From an uncultured Sphaerochaeta sp. (GTDB lineage: Bacteria; Spirochaetota; Spirochaetia; Sphaerochaetales; Sphaerochaetaceae), in assembly GCF_963667405.1 (NCBI RefSeq), contig NZ_OY763408.1, forward strand, positions 1,015,757 through 1,079,756: 64,000 bases of DNA, in the 5' to 3' direction. Positions within the stretch are counted from its first letter, which is position 1. Every line of letters starts with the position of its first letter. Positions 41,783-50,820 of the stretch are shown here, piece after piece. Under the pieces are notes generated by a model. It had not been told where the DNA came from. It did not search any database and worked only from the letters and a program-made list of their open reading frames with translations. A program made the translations under genes and the position numbers.

Positions 41783-42956
41783 CAAGATAGCTTTCGATAA
41801 GGGAGGAACAGGAGTTCTCTTCTGCCTTGAGGACGCCCATTTCACGTACCGCGTTTTCCGCTGAGTCTGAAGCGTGGGCGGCGTTTACGCGGATGTTCGA
41901 GCCGAATTCTCGGCGAATCGTTCCTGCTGCAGCCTTGTTCGGGTCGGTTGCCCCGAGAATGGTTCGGATCTTCTGTACGGCATCCTTGCCCTCATAGACC
42001 AGTACCATGCACTTGACCAGACCGGGCATATCCAGGTCTTCAGCCTTGCAATCGCTGGGCTTGATGCCTGCCATGAACTCAACGATGCGCTCAAATTGCT
42101 CTTCGCTGTACATGTCGCCGAAGCTTGTGGTCATGATATCCTGAAGCTGGGCATTCAGATGCACATTGAACTCATGCTCAAGCAACTCACGAGCCTGCAT
42201 GCCATAGATGGGAGCCAGTTTGGCTTTCAATCCATCCTTGGTGGGGCCGTAGAACTGCAGGGCTTGGTTGACCGACATCTTGAGCACTTTGATGCCTACG
42301 ATTCTCAGCCCGCTGCGGGAGAACATGTCAATGATCATGCCAGGGCGGGAAGATGCGTACTTCCAGTTGTCCGGCTTGATGATGACCAGGGTACGCTCGA
42401 CATCAGCATAGTACTCTGCAGGCCTGTTCACGATGATGTTGCCCTGCTTGCCTAGCCAGGTGTTGAAAAGACTGAGGGTTGCATCAGCTTCTTCCTGTGT
42501 CTGGGCGGTGATGACTGCAGGCTCAAAGTACCGGACCTCGTTCTGGCTTTCATCGGTGAAAATCAGGTCGGCATAGGTATCGCGGATGGACTCACCGATA
42601 ACGGTTTCCACGCTTTTGGTCTCTTTCTGGAACGATCCAACCACATTTGCCAGTTGCTCACAGGGGTTTTCGCCCTTGAACAACAGAAGCAGCGACCGAT
42701 GGCGAACTCCACCGGAGGGGCCCATGCTCTGTTCGATGTAACTGGAAAGAAGATCCGAGATCTTGAAACCTTCGTCTTTTTTGCGGGTCTTGATGACGTT
42801 TGCATACGCTTGGGCTATCTGTTGGTCCATGGCTATCATCTGTACGCCAACCAGCTCCAAGGAGATACGGGAGAGAAGTCTGGAGAGAACCCCACCGGTC
42901 CTGCTTTTCGCGACCGTATAGGGGGTGACCAGAACATACGATAAGGACTGTTCCAT
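41748..42956 (-). CDS. Double nucleoside-diphosphate-kinase-domain protein
   Basis: The 402-residue protein contains two NDK-like domains; the usual NDK is a single domain of about 140 residues. The first (about 1-175) keeps the fold (SYVLVTPYTVAKSRTGGVLSRL) but lacks the catalytic His motif. The second (about 188-375) begins RTLVIIKPDNWKYASSRPG and has GTIRREFGSNIRVNAAHASDS, with the phosphohistidine at about 362. Only the second should transfer phosphate to nucleoside diphosphates. No ordinary ndk gene is in this window. It converges on the DUF438 gene. Confidence 0.82.
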   Translation of the reverse strand: MEQSLSYVLVTPYTVAKSRTGGVLSRLLSRISLELVGVQMIAMDQQIAQAYANVIKTRKKDEGFKISDLLSSYIEQSMGPSGGVRHRSLLLLFKGENPCEQLANVVGSFQKETKSVETVIGESIRDTYADLIFTDESQNEVRYFEPAVITAQTQEEADATLSLFNTWLGKQGNIIVNRPAEYYADVERTLVIIKPDNWKYASSRPGMIIDMFSRSGLRIVGIKVLKMSVNQALQFYGPTKDGLKAKLAPIYGMQARELLEHEFNVHLNAQLQDIMTTSFGDMYSEEQFERIVEFMAGIKPSDCKAEDLDMPGLVKCMVLVYEGKDAVQKIRTILGATDPNKAAAGTIRREFGSNIRVNAAHASDSAENAVREMGVLKAEENSCSSLIESYLATKDASPRSDS

Positions 42957-43039
42957 GAGCAGCCTCCTTCTAAGATGTCTGTATGACGTATCCTACAAGG
43001 CTCGGACTGCTTTTGTCCATTAGGTTACGGAGAAAGGAA

Positions 43040-43591
43040 CTAAAATACTTCAATTTGACAAGACTTCATCGTTTCCAAAGCGGCGAGATGCCTAGCAGGG
43101 CTTGAGCCGGCACAACTGGAACCTATGACCCGTACAGGGAGTTCTGGGCGCATCGCCTTGATGAGCAACGCGTTCGACACCACACAGATATCGGTGCAGA
43201 CACCGATGAGCACCACTTGGGAAAGCTCGGTTTCCTGTGCTATCCATGTGGCAAGTGCAACCGAGCCGAACGTGGGTTTTTCAAAGGCCGTGGCGTTCTT
43301 GAGCAAGGGCTTCAACTCCTCAACAAGCTCGTGTCCCTCGCTTCCTGCCATGCAGTGCTCGACCGGAAGCGCCTTGCCCTCCAGGGTTTTCAGGTAATCG
43401 TCAGCGTGGGTATCCAGGGTATAGGCAAGCCGGCCGTCCCACTGCAGGATCGTCTCGCGCACCTTCTCGACAACAGCCTGTGCCTCAGAGGACCCCAGGC
43501 TTCCTGTCACAAAATCCTTTTGCATGTCAATGACGACCAGCAGCTTGTCAGAATGAGGTTTTGAAGAGTCCGTGGACATTGCAGTAGGCAT
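43040..43591 (-). CDS. pncA: Nicotinamidase/isochorismatase-family hydrolase
   Basis: The protein (about 183 residues) has the cysteine-hydrolase triad: Asp in VVIDMQKDF (about 26), Lys in FEKPTFGS (about 107) and Cys in GVCTDICV (about 134). DTHADDYLKT carries the nicotinamidase metal-site His. It probably deamidates nicotinamide to nicotinate in NAD salvage. Several Met codons lie near the 5' end. The ATG at 43591 has GGAG six bases away; 43603 and 43579 are alternatives. It overlaps the superoxide reductase gene upstream, so the two are co-expressed. Confidence 0.82.
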   Translation of the reverse strand: MPTAMSTDSSKPHSDKLLVVIDMQKDFVTGSLGSSEAQAVVEKVRETILQWDGRLAYTLDTHADDYLKTLEGKALPVEHCMAGSEGHELVEELKPLLKNATAFEKPTFGSVALATWIAQETELSQVVLIGVCTDICVVSNALLIKAMRPELPVRVIGSSCAGSSPARHLAALETMKSCQIEVF

Positions 43592-43925
43592 ATACATCTC
43601 CATGTTCCTTGTCGGTGAACACCGCAGTTGCGCTGCTCCCGCTCTTGATGTCGCTTCGACGTACTGTTTGCTTGGTCACAAACAGGATGCAGGTGATCTG
43701 GTGATCAGGACTCTGTGGATGGGGCTTGGAGCCCACTTCCACATACAAGAGGCCGTTGCGGTGTTTGAGAAGCGGTACGTGGTACTCATCCCCTTCTCCT
43801 TCCTTCTTGCTGACCAGAAGTTCCATACTCTGTCCGCAACAGGTCAATGAGTGCCCACCGTTGTCGATGAGTTCCACCAGGGATTTGCAGACCGGGCATC
43901 GGTAGAAAAGCAGTTTCTTCGCCAT
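43548..43925 (-). CDS. dfx: Desulfoferrodoxin / superoxide reductase
   Basis: The 125-residue protein has an N-terminal desulforedoxin iron site (CPVC near 10-13 and CC near 29-30). The catalytic SOR site is provided by His in EYHVPLLK, HPQSPDH and by Cys/His in AYCNVHG. It reduces superoxide to peroxide without making oxygen, the usual choice of anaerobes. It is encoded with the nicotinamidase-like gene and is far from sod. Confidence 0.92.
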   Translation of the reverse strand: MAKKLLFYRCPVCKSLVELIDNGGHSLTCCGQSMELLVSKKEGEGDEYHVPLLKHRNGLLYVEVGSKPHPQSPDHQITCILFVTKQTVRRSDIKSGSSATAVFTDKEHGDVYAYCNVHGLFKTSF

Positions 43926-44011
43926 AGGTTCTCCTCCCTCTAGGGTACTAAGGATCCGCCAAAGAGGGAAGGGGTGTGGAGTGTTTGCAAACTTGCTGAC
44001 TATTCATGGTC

Positions 44012-44034
44012 TTTGCACACTTTTCTCATACTTT
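44012..44034 (+). promoter_or_regulatory. Pho-box-like site upstream of pstS
   Basis: Two 11-base direct repeats TTTGCACACTT and TTCTCATACTT share TT-n2-CA-n-ACTT. They end 45 bases before the pstS start. Closely similar arrays lie 50 bases before phoR and phoB. PhoB sites elsewhere are 11-base direct repeats, so this is a good candidate. Confidence 0.55.
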
Positions 44035-44079
44035 AGGCGTAGGGTGAGCCCATCAACGTTCCCACTATGGAGGAAACAC

Positions 44080-45075
44080 ATGAAAAAAGTATTGATGGTT
44101 ACCATTCTGGCACTTGCCGTTGCAAGTTTGTATGCTGGGGGAAAGAGTGAACAGGCTCCCCAGACCGAAAGCGGTCTTGCCTGGATCGAAGAGGGCAGCA
44201 TCCACGGGCTTCCGTTGGTCAATCCTCTCAAGGTAACGGGAAATATCATCACTGCAGGAAGCAGCACCGTCTATCCGCTCTCCGAGCGCATGGCCGAGCG
44301 TTTCAAGGAAGAAGGATACAGCGGCGTCATCACGATCGATTCCATCGGCAGTGGTGCAGGGTTTGAGCGTTTCACGGTTGCCGGTGAGTCCGACATCGCC
44401 AACGCAAGCCGTGCGATCAAGGCAAAGGAAATCGAAGCAGCAAAGACCATCGGCAGGACACCCATCCAGTTCCGTGTCGGTACCGATGCCCTGGCAGTGG
44501 TGGTGAGCAAGGCGAACACCTTTGCAAAGAATGTCACCAAGGAAGAACTTGCCCGCTTGTTCAGCACGGCAGCCACTTGGAAGGACGTGAACCCCGCTTG
44601 GCCGAATGAGCCGATCCAGCGCTTCATCCCCGGCACCGACAGCGGCACCTTCGACTACTTTGCCGAGGAAGTGTTCAAGAGCAATCCCGAACCATTGCTC
44701 TCTGCAAAGAACCTGCAGCTCAGTGAGGATGACAACATCCTGGTACAGGGAATCAAGGGCAGTCCCTACGCCGTCGGATTCTTCGGATACGCCTACTATG
44801 CGGAGAACGAATCTTCCCTGAACATCCTCAGCATCAACGGGGTCGAGGCAGTCAAGGCGAATGTGGACAACAACACCTATCCGCTGGCCCGTCCGCTCTT
44901 CCTCTACAGCGATGCACAGGTGATGAGAAACAAACCCCAGGTTGCAGCCTTCATCGACTTCTACCTCAGCTATGTGAATGAGGAAGTGATCAAGGTCGGA
45001 TACTTCCCCGCCAGTGAAGAAGACATCGATACGGGCAGGAAGCTCTGGCTCGAGGCCATGCAAGGTACGTATTGA
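44080..45075 (+). CDS. pstS: Phosphate ABC transporter substrate-binding protein
   Basis: The 331-residue protein has a signal peptide (MKKVLMVTILALAVASLYAGG) and the PstS phosphate-binding motifs ITAGSSTVYPLSERMAE (about 64-80), DSIGSGAGFERF (about 87-98), NASRAIKAKE and PGTDSGTFDYF (about 186). It captures phosphate in the periplasm for PstCAB. GGAGG precedes the ATG at 44080. It is the first gene of pstSCAB-phoU. Confidence 0.95.
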   Translation: MKKVLMVTILALAVASLYAGGKSEQAPQTESGLAWIEEGSIHGLPLVNPLKVTGNIITAGSSTVYPLSERMAERFKEEGYSGVITIDSIGSGAGFERFTVAGESDIANASRAIKAKEIEAAKTIGRTPIQFRVGTDALAVVVSKANTFAKNVTKEELARLFSTAATWKDVNPAWPNEPIQRFIPGTDSGTFDYFAEEVFKSNPEPLLSAKNLQLSEDDNILVQGIKGSPYAVGFFGYAYYAENESSLNILSINGVEAVKANVDNNTYPLARPLFLYSDAQVMRNKPQVAAFIDFYLSYVNEEVIKVGYFPASEEDIDTGRKLWLEAMQGTY

Positions 45076-45093
45076 GTCCATCGAATGGGAAGA

Positions 45094-45117
45094 ACCGCGG
45101 GCCGGAGGGCCTGCGGT
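45094..45117 (+). terminator. Stem-loop between pstS and pstC
   Basis: ACCGC-GGGCC and GGGCC-TGCGGT pair around a GGA loop with one mismatch. Without a U-run, it likely stabilises pstS mRNA or attenuates the membrane-subunit genes. Confidence 0.6.
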
Positions 45118-45144
45118 CTCTTCGCCTATGAAAAGGTATGATAG

Positions 45145-46065
45145 ATGATGCAACATGTGAAGAACCATCCGTTTGGCAAGAAACACCGTCCCCATGAACT
45201 GGTCATAGAGACACTGCTGTTTTTGTTCGCTCTCTTCTCCATTCTGATCACCGTCGGGATAGCGTTCATCCTTGTGCGGGAGTCCTTTCTTTTCTTCGCC
45301 GACCCCAAGGTCGATCTCATAGGCTTTCTGACCGGAAAGGTCTGGCAGCCGATGATCGGGCTGTTCGGCTTTTTGCCCCTTCTGAACGCAACGCTCACCA
45401 CCAGCCTCATTGCAATGCTTCTGGGAATTCCCCTCGGCTTGTTTGTCGCCATCTACCTGGCAGAGTATGCCAGCGACCGGGTGCGGGGCTTTCTGAAACC
45501 CACCCTTGAGGTGCTTGCCGGGATTCCCACCATTGTGTACGGCTACTTCGCCCTGACCTTCATGACCCCGTTGCTGCGCTCGATATTCGGCGAGAGCAGG
45601 GTGGACATCTACAATACTGCCAGTGCAGGGCTTGTCATCGGGATCCTGGTGCTTCCCATGATAGCCACCATGGCAGAGGATGCGATCACGTCGGTACCGA
45701 AGGACCTCAGGCTCGCTGCATACGCCCTTGGGGGTACGAGCATTGAGACCACCTTCAAGGTGGTGATACCTGCATCTCTCAGCGGCTTGTCCGCGACATT
45801 CCTGCTTGCCCTCTCCCGGGCCATAGGGGAGACGATGGTCGTAGCCCTTGCGGCAGGGGCAGGACCGAATCTTACGGCCAACCCATTCAAGGCGGCCGAG
45901 ACCATCACCGGGTACATCGTGCGCATAAGCGGTGGGGATGTGAGTTACAACTCAGTGGATTACAACAGCATCTTTGCCTTAGGCCTGGTGCTCTTTGTGA
46001 TCACCTTCACCCTCAACCTCATTTCGCGCAAGATCTCGGGCCTCTTCCATCAGGAGTATGATTGA
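45145..46065 (+). CDS. pstC: Phosphate ABC transporter permease PstC
   Basis: The 306-residue membrane protein has six spans and the permease EAA-type loop (YALGGTSIETTFKVVIPASLSGL, quoted in two parts: YALGGTSIETTFK and VVIPASLSGL, about 193-215). ETLLFLFALFSIL opens the first span. It forms half of the membrane channel with PstA. It lies 69 bases after pstS. Confidence 0.94.
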   Translation: MMQHVKNHPFGKKHRPHELVIETLLFLFALFSILITVGIAFILVRESFLFFADPKVDLIGFLTGKVWQPMIGLFGFLPLLNATLTTSLIAMLLGIPLGLFVAIYLAEYASDRVRGFLKPTLEVLAGIPTIVYGYFALTFMTPLLRSIFGESRVDIYNTASAGLVIGILVLPMIATMAEDAITSVPKDLRLAAYALGGTSIETTFKVVIPASLSGLSATFLLALSRAIGETMVVALAAGAGPNLTANPFKAAETITGYIVRISGGDVSYNSVDYNSIFALGLVLFVITFTLNLISRKISGLFHQEYD

Positions 46066-46066
46066 T

Positions 46067-47326
46067 ATGCTAAGTGAAACATTGTTTGGAACCGATGAGA
46101 TGATGACCTCACTCATGCAGAAAAGAAAGACCAGTGGTGTGGTATGGAAGGTAGTCTTTCTCTTTTCCACCTCCCTTGCCATCCTGTTCCTCCTGCTGTT
46201 GCTCGTCTCGGTGATCGACTCGACCTTCGGCTATGTGGCGGTGCGCAATGAGGTGGAGCCTCATCAGCTGGTTGAAGGAAAAGCTGAGGTCAGTGAATTC
46301 AGCCGAATCGAGCTTGAATCGGTGCTGCAAGAGCACCTCTCGTCCGGCATCCTCAGGCGGGTCATTCATGAAAAACCCTTGGAAGAGCGGTCGGATAAAG
46401 ACCTGGTCTCCCTTGCAGAGCAGTACGTGATCAAGCCGAGTGTGGTACGGTCGTGGGGCTTGGGTGACTCCTTGCTCGACCAGAAAAGCATTGGGGCCTT
46501 CATGGCTGCGAACGAAGGCTTGCACCTGAGTTTCAGAAGCTGGATCAACTGGTCGTTCTTTGTTTCGGACCAGTCGGCCAACCCCCTGAATGCAGGGGTG
46601 CGCACCGCTTTTCTCGGATCGCTGTGGATCATCATGATCACCTTCGTTTTTGCCTTTCCCATCGGGGTGGGTGCTGCCATCTATCTTGAGGAGTATGCCC
46701 AGGACAACAAGCTCAACCGCCTGCTGCAGCTGAACATCTTCAACCTCAGTGCCGTTCCTTCCATCATCTACGGGCTTCTGGGCCTCGCAGTCTTTGTCCG
46801 GAGCATGGAACACATCACCAGCGGTTCCTTTCTCAGCTCCGTTGCTGACACGACGGCAAATGGACGGACCATCCTCTCCGGTGGCCTTACCCTTGCCCTT
46901 CTGGTGCTCCCCATCATCATCATCAACACCCAGGAGGCCCTGAAGGCAGTCCCCGACTCCTTGAGGATGAGCAGTTACGGGGTGGGGGCGACGAAGTGGC
47001 AGACCATTGCAAGCCATGTGTTGCCTGCAAGCATCGACCGCATCCTCACCGGTACCATCCTGGCCCTGAGCAGGGCGTTGGGCGAAACCGCACCGCTTGT
47101 GGTCATCGGCGCCTCGACCTTCATCAGTGTCGACCCGTCGAGCATTTTTTCCAAGTTCACCACCTTGCCGATCCAGATCTACCAATGGTCTGCCAGACCG
47201 CAGGGGGCGTACCGAAATGTTGCAGGGGCTGCAATCATCACTCTCTTGCTCCTGCTGATGGCTATGAACAGCTTTGCCATCATCATGCGTGACAAAATTT
47301 CCAAGAAAAAAAGGATGGAATCATGA
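46067..47326 (+). CDS. pstA: Phosphate ABC transporter permease PstA, with a large periplasmic insert
   Basis: The 419-residue protein is longer than the usual PstA (about 290). After the first span (about 25-45) an extra hydrophilic region of about 115 residues (50-165) lies on the periplasmic side before the normal permease core. The permease loop [20 protein letters not shown] is near 300. The ATG at 46067 is chosen because GGAG lies ten bases upstream; one at 46058 overlaps pstC. The gene overlaps pstB by four bases (ATGA). Confidence 0.92.
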   Translation: MLSETLFGTDEMMTSLMQKRKTSGVVWKVVFLFSTSLAILFLLLLLVSVIDSTFGYVAVRNEVEPHQLVEGKAEVSEFSRIELESVLQEHLSSGILRRVIHEKPLEERSDKDLVSLAEQYVIKPSVVRSWGLGDSLLDQKSIGAFMAANEGLHLSFRSWINWSFFVSDQSANPLNAGVRTAFLGSLWIIMITFVFAFPIGVGAAIYLEEYAQDNKLNRLLQLNIFNLSAVPSIIYGLLGLAVFVRSMEHITSGSFLSSVADTTANGRTILSGGLTLALLVLPIIIINTQEALKAVPDSLRMSSYGVGATKWQTIASHVLPASIDRILTGTILALSRALGETAPLVVIGASTFISVDPSSIFSKFTTLPIQIYQWSARPQGAYRNVAGAAIITLLLLLMAMNSFAIIMRDKISKKKRMES

Positions 47327-48144
47327 ATACCACCAACCTTGCCGAGGCTTTGCCTCATCTGTATGAGAAGAGCCAAGAGCAGAAGACCATCATTGAGCTG
47401 AAAGATGTGAACATCTATTACGGCAGCTTCCAGGCGGTGAAACAAGCATCGCTGGAGATCTACGAGCACCAGGTGACCGCCTTCATCGGGCCCTCGGGCT
47501 GTGGAAAGAGTACGGTGCTGCGCAGCATCAACCGGATGAATGACATGATCCGTGGTGCACGCATCGAAGGAAGTGTCCGTTTTCACGACCACGACCTCTA
47601 TGCAGCTGATGTCGATCCCGTCCTCATCAGGAGGAAAATCGGGATGGTCTTCCAAAAGCCGAATCCCTTTCCCAAGTCCATCTATGAGAATATCGCATGG
47701 GGGGCAAGAATCAACGGATTTCGGGGAGACTATGACGAACTGGTGGAGACGAGCCTCAGGTCGGCAGCGCTGTGGGACGAGGTGAAGGACAAGCTCAAGC
47801 AGAATGCGCTGCGCCTCAGTGGCGGCCAACAGCAGCGGCTGTGCATTGCCAGGACCATCGCAGTCCAGCCGCAGGTCATTCTCATGGATGAGCCGGCTTC
47901 CGCCCTGGACCCCATAGCGACGGGCAGGATAGAGGAGCTCATTCTCGAGCTGAAGAACTCCTACACCATCATCATCGTGACACACAACATGGGGCAGGCA
48001 TCCCGCGTTTCCGACCATACCGCTTTCTTCATGGTTGATGAGAAACGGCAAGGCTATCTTGAGGAGTATGCTCCTACCGAGCAACTCTTTCTGAACCCGG
48101 GGCACAAGAAGACGGAAGAGTATATCTCAGGCAAATTCGGTTGA
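47323..48144 (+). CDS. pstB: Phosphate ABC transporter ATP-binding protein
   Basis: The 273-residue ATPase has Walker [10 protein letters not shown] (about 53-61), Q-loop [10 protein letters not shown], signature LSGGQQQR (about 165) and Walker [18 protein letters not shown] (about 185). The FQKPNPFP and EPxSALDP segments are diagnostic of PstB. It is translationally coupled to pstA by a four-base overlap. Confidence 0.96.
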   Translation: MNTTNLAEALPHLYEKSQEQKTIIELKDVNIYYGSFQAVKQASLEIYEHQVTAFIGPSGCGKSTVLRSINRMNDMIRGARIEGSVRFHDHDLYAADVDPVLIRRKIGMVFQKPNPFPKSIYENIAWGARINGFRGDYDELVETSLRSAALWDEVKDKLKQNALRLSGGQQQRLCIARTIAVQPQVILMDEPASALDPIATGRIEELILELKNSYTIIIVTHNMGQASRVSDHTAFFMVDEKRQGYLEEYAPTEQLFLNPGHKKTEEYISGKFG

Positions 48145-48161
48145 TCGAAAGGAAGAGACAG

Positions 48162-48842
48162 ATGGAAACTACAAAGACAAGTATGTTGGATGAGAAGATG
48201 CATTTCTTCCAGGAGATGCTCATCCAGATGGTGAACAGGGTGGAGGAAGCTATCTACCAGGCACAGCATGCATTCCGCAACCATGATGTGGAGTTGGCGA
48301 GAAAGGTCATGGAGAATGACTGGTTCATCGACCAGCTCCAGGAGATGATCGAGAACGACGGGGTGCGCCTGCTGGTCAGTGAGGCTCCGTACGGTCACTA
48401 TATGCGTCATATCATTGCCGGCATCAAGATCGTGGGGTCACTGGAGCGGATGGGCGACCATGCCGCACATCTGGCAAAGATGGCCAGCACAGACAAGGAG
48501 CCCGAGGATTTCATGCCCTACGTGGAACGCATCAGCAAGATGGCGTTGCTCGGTGCGACGATGACGCGCATGGCTGTTGAGGCATTCATCGATGTGAAGT
48601 CCGAGAAGGCCATGGAAGTGGCGCATATGGATGACCAGATGGATGAGCTTCGTGATACGATGAATCATGATTTGTTTGCGCTCAAGCCCACCTCAGAGAA
48701 GGAGATGGAGCGTATTCTCAATCTCTTCTACCTGACCAAGGAGATGGAGCGGTTCGGCGATCATGTGACCACCATCTGCAGGTGGATCGTGTACATGGAA
48801 CGTGGGCAGAAACCCCACCTCAATGGACCGAAGAGGATGTAA
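48162..48842 (+). CDS. phoU: Phosphate signalling protein PhoU
   Basis: The 226-residue protein is all helical with two PhoU repeats (about 10-100 and 115-205). Each has the E-R-x-G-D-H metal-binding segment (LERMGDHAAHLA, MERFGDHVTTIC). It links Pst transporter state to PhoR, holding it in the phosphatase mode when phosphate is plentiful. GGAAGAG precedes the ATG at 48162. It ends the pst operon three bases before the convergent phoR gene. Confidence 0.95.
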   Translation: METTKTSMLDEKMHFFQEMLIQMVNRVEEAIYQAQHAFRNHDVELARKVMENDWFIDQLQEMIENDGVRLLVSEAPYGHYMRHIIAGIKIVGSLERMGDHAAHLAKMASTDKEPEDFMPYVERISKMALLGATMTRMAVEAFIDVKSEKAMEVAHMDDQMDELRDTMNHDLFALKPTSEKEMERILNLFYLTKEMERFGDHVTTICRWIVYMERGQKPHLNGPKRM

Positions 48843-48845
48843 GGT

Positions 48846-50681
48846 TCAGGAACGCGTGTACAGTGCAGTGCTGCGTTCCTGCATGCTTGACAGCTCCTTG
48901 CTTGCCCTGGGAAGGGTAAGGGTGAATGTGCTTCCCTTCCCGAGCTCGCTCTGTACAGAGACCGACCCGTTGTGCACCGCAGCGATGTGCTTGACGATGG
49001 AAAGGCCAAGACCGGTTCCCCCTTGGCGGCGACTGCGGGCGGTGTCCACCCGGTAGAACCGTTCAAAAATACGGCTTTGGTCTTCCAGCGGAATGCCGAT
49101 GCCGGTGTCACGAACCCGCATCACCACTTCCTTCTGGCCAACCTCAATGTCAAGCTGGACAACAGAACCGCTTTCCGAGTACGTCAGGGCATTGATGAGC
49201 AGATTGGTCAGCGCCTGCACTACCAGCATGCCGTTCACGAACAGCTCAAGTTCCTCGGGGTTGGAGAGATGGACAATCAGGTTGCTGCCTTTTTGCTGGA
49301 ACCGGTAGGAACACTGTGCTTCCGTCTCGGCAATGATCTGAGCGGCGGGTACCCAGCTCATCGATGGCTTTGCCTGTTGTTGTTCCAGACTGGAGAGCAG
49401 CAGCAGGTCTTCCACGATGTGCTGCATGTTGATGGCCTGGCGGTTGATGATCTGGCTGAAATGAATGATGTCGGCCTTCTCCTGCGATCCTGCAAGGGCC
49501 TCGGCAAATCCTGCGATGGAAGTGATGGGTGTCTTCAGCTCATGACTGACATTGGCCACGAAATCCTTGCGGATCTGCTCGAGACGCTTCAGCTCGGTCA
49601 TATCGTTGATCGAAAGCACCACCCCCACACGTTGGTTTGCAGAAGCGTGGATGGAAAGTCCTGTGATGTGCAGCGAGCGGGTCTTGCTGCGCCCAACCAC
49701 CTGTGCCGTTTCCCCGAACAGATGGCCGTGTTGGCTGATGGACAACTCATGGATCTGGTCATCCTGCAGGCACTCCGAGCAGAGGCTGAGCAGTTGGGAG
49801 GATGAGACGATCTGGCTCAACCTCCGGCCCGTCAGTTTGTCGGTGGAGAAGAGCCTGGCTGCTTCCTTGTTGGCGACCTTGACCATGAGATTGCTGTCCA
49901 GGAGGATGATCGCCTCGCTGAGGCTGTCGAGTATCGCCTCAAGCTGGTTCTTGCCAGCCTCAACCTCTTCCATCTTTGAGCGCACCGTCTGTGCCATTTC
50001 CTGCATGGTGATGGAGAGGTCGGTCAGTTCCTGGGGCCCGTCTATCCGGGCATGGGCTTTCAGGTCTCCCTGTGCATATTTGTCTGCAAGGCCCTTGAGT
50101 TGTCTCATTCCCTTGGTGAGCATGGTAACGCTCAATGCCGTGATCAAAAGACAGAGCGCAAGCAGAAGCGCAAGACCGGAGAAGAAGAGCCTCTGATAGC
50201 GTTGGTGATACGCATCGAGTTGGACCAGTGTCTTGGAGAGCCTGAGTACCGAAAGCTCAGGATGGCCTTCCAGGCGAAGGGCATAGTAGAGCACCGGCAG
50301 TTGCTCGGTGGTGCTGGGTCGCTCGCTGATGCCCCTGCCGCTGAGCAAAGCGCTCTGGATCTCCTCGCGGTAGAGGTGGTTGTTCAGATCCGCTATGGGG
50401 TAGTCCGAGTCATAACGGACCACACCCTCAGCATTGATGAGGGTGATTCTCGTTCCCGTTGCCTGTGCGTAGGAGGAAAATACGGGTTCGGTCCACGCTT
50501 GGCTGTTCTCGTGCAGGAGCGTGGAGAGATAGGCCGAATGGTTTGCAAGTTCGGCATACGTGCTCTCCCGCAAGGTGGTGGAGAACGAGCGGTTTGCAAT
50601 CCACATGCTGCCCAACAGGGAGAGCAGGAGGATGAGCAGGGTGGCCAGGGTAAGGCGGGAACGTATGCTTCTGAAGTTCAT
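48846..50681 (-). CDS. phoR: Phosphate regulon sensor histidine kinase PhoR
   Basis: The 611-residue kinase has two membrane helices (about 8-30 and 165-185) around a periplasmic domain, then a HAMP region, a PAS domain (about 245-370), a HisKA domain with VSHELKTPITSIAG (His near 386) and an ATPase domain (RDTGIGI, GTGLGLSIV). The PAS domain and pst location support PhoR. The ATG at 50681 is favoured; a GTG 15 codons upstream has no better ribosome site. phoR converges on phoU, while its presumed partner phoB is 6.6 kb away on the same strand. Confidence 0.9.
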   Translation of the reverse strand: MNFRSIRSRLTLATLLILLLSLLGSMWIANRSFSTTLRESTYAELANHSAYLSTLLHENSQAWTEPVFSSYAQATGTRITLINAEGVVRYDSDYPIADLNNHLYREEIQSALLSGRGISERPSTTEQLPVLYYALRLEGHPELSVLRLSKTLVQLDAYHQRYQRLFFSGLALLLALCLLITALSVTMLTKGMRQLKGLADKYAQGDLKAHARIDGPQELTDLSITMQEMAQTVRSKMEEVEAGKNQLEAILDSLSEAIILLDSNLMVKVANKEAARLFSTDKLTGRRLSQIVSSSQLLSLCSECLQDDQIHELSISQHGHLFGETAQVVGRSKTRSLHITGLSIHASANQRVGVVLSINDMTELKRLEQIRKDFVANVSHELKTPITSIAGFAEALAGSQEKADIIHFSQIINRQAINMQHIVEDLLLLSSLEQQQAKPSMSWVPAAQIIAETEAQCSYRFQQKGSNLIVHLSNPEELELFVNGMLVVQALTNLLINALTYSESGSVVQLDIEVGQKEVVMRVRDTGIGIPLEDQSRIFERFYRVDTARSRRQGGTGLGLSIVKHIAAVHNGSVSVQSELGKGSTFTLTLPRASKELSSMQERSTALYTRS

Positions 50682-50730
50682 AGCATCACTGTAGCAAGGT
50701 TGGAAACAGAAAGACAAGAAATTCACCCGC

Positions 50731-50755
50731 TTTTCATGGTTTTCTCACATATTTG
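50731..50755. promoter_or_regulatory. Pho-box-like site between phoR and femX
   Basis: TTTTCATGGTT, TTCTCACATAT and TTG follow one another with an 11-base period and resemble the pstS site (TTTnCAnnnTT then TTCTCA). The site lies 50 bases upstream of phoR and 65 bases upstream of the divergent femX. The motif is read on the plus strand, the same sense as femX. Confidence 0.5.
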
Positions 50756-50820
50756 CAACGGCTTTCTTCTTTCCCTGTTTCATGCTATGGTCAAGGGATA
50801 ATCGCAATACGAGGTAGTAT

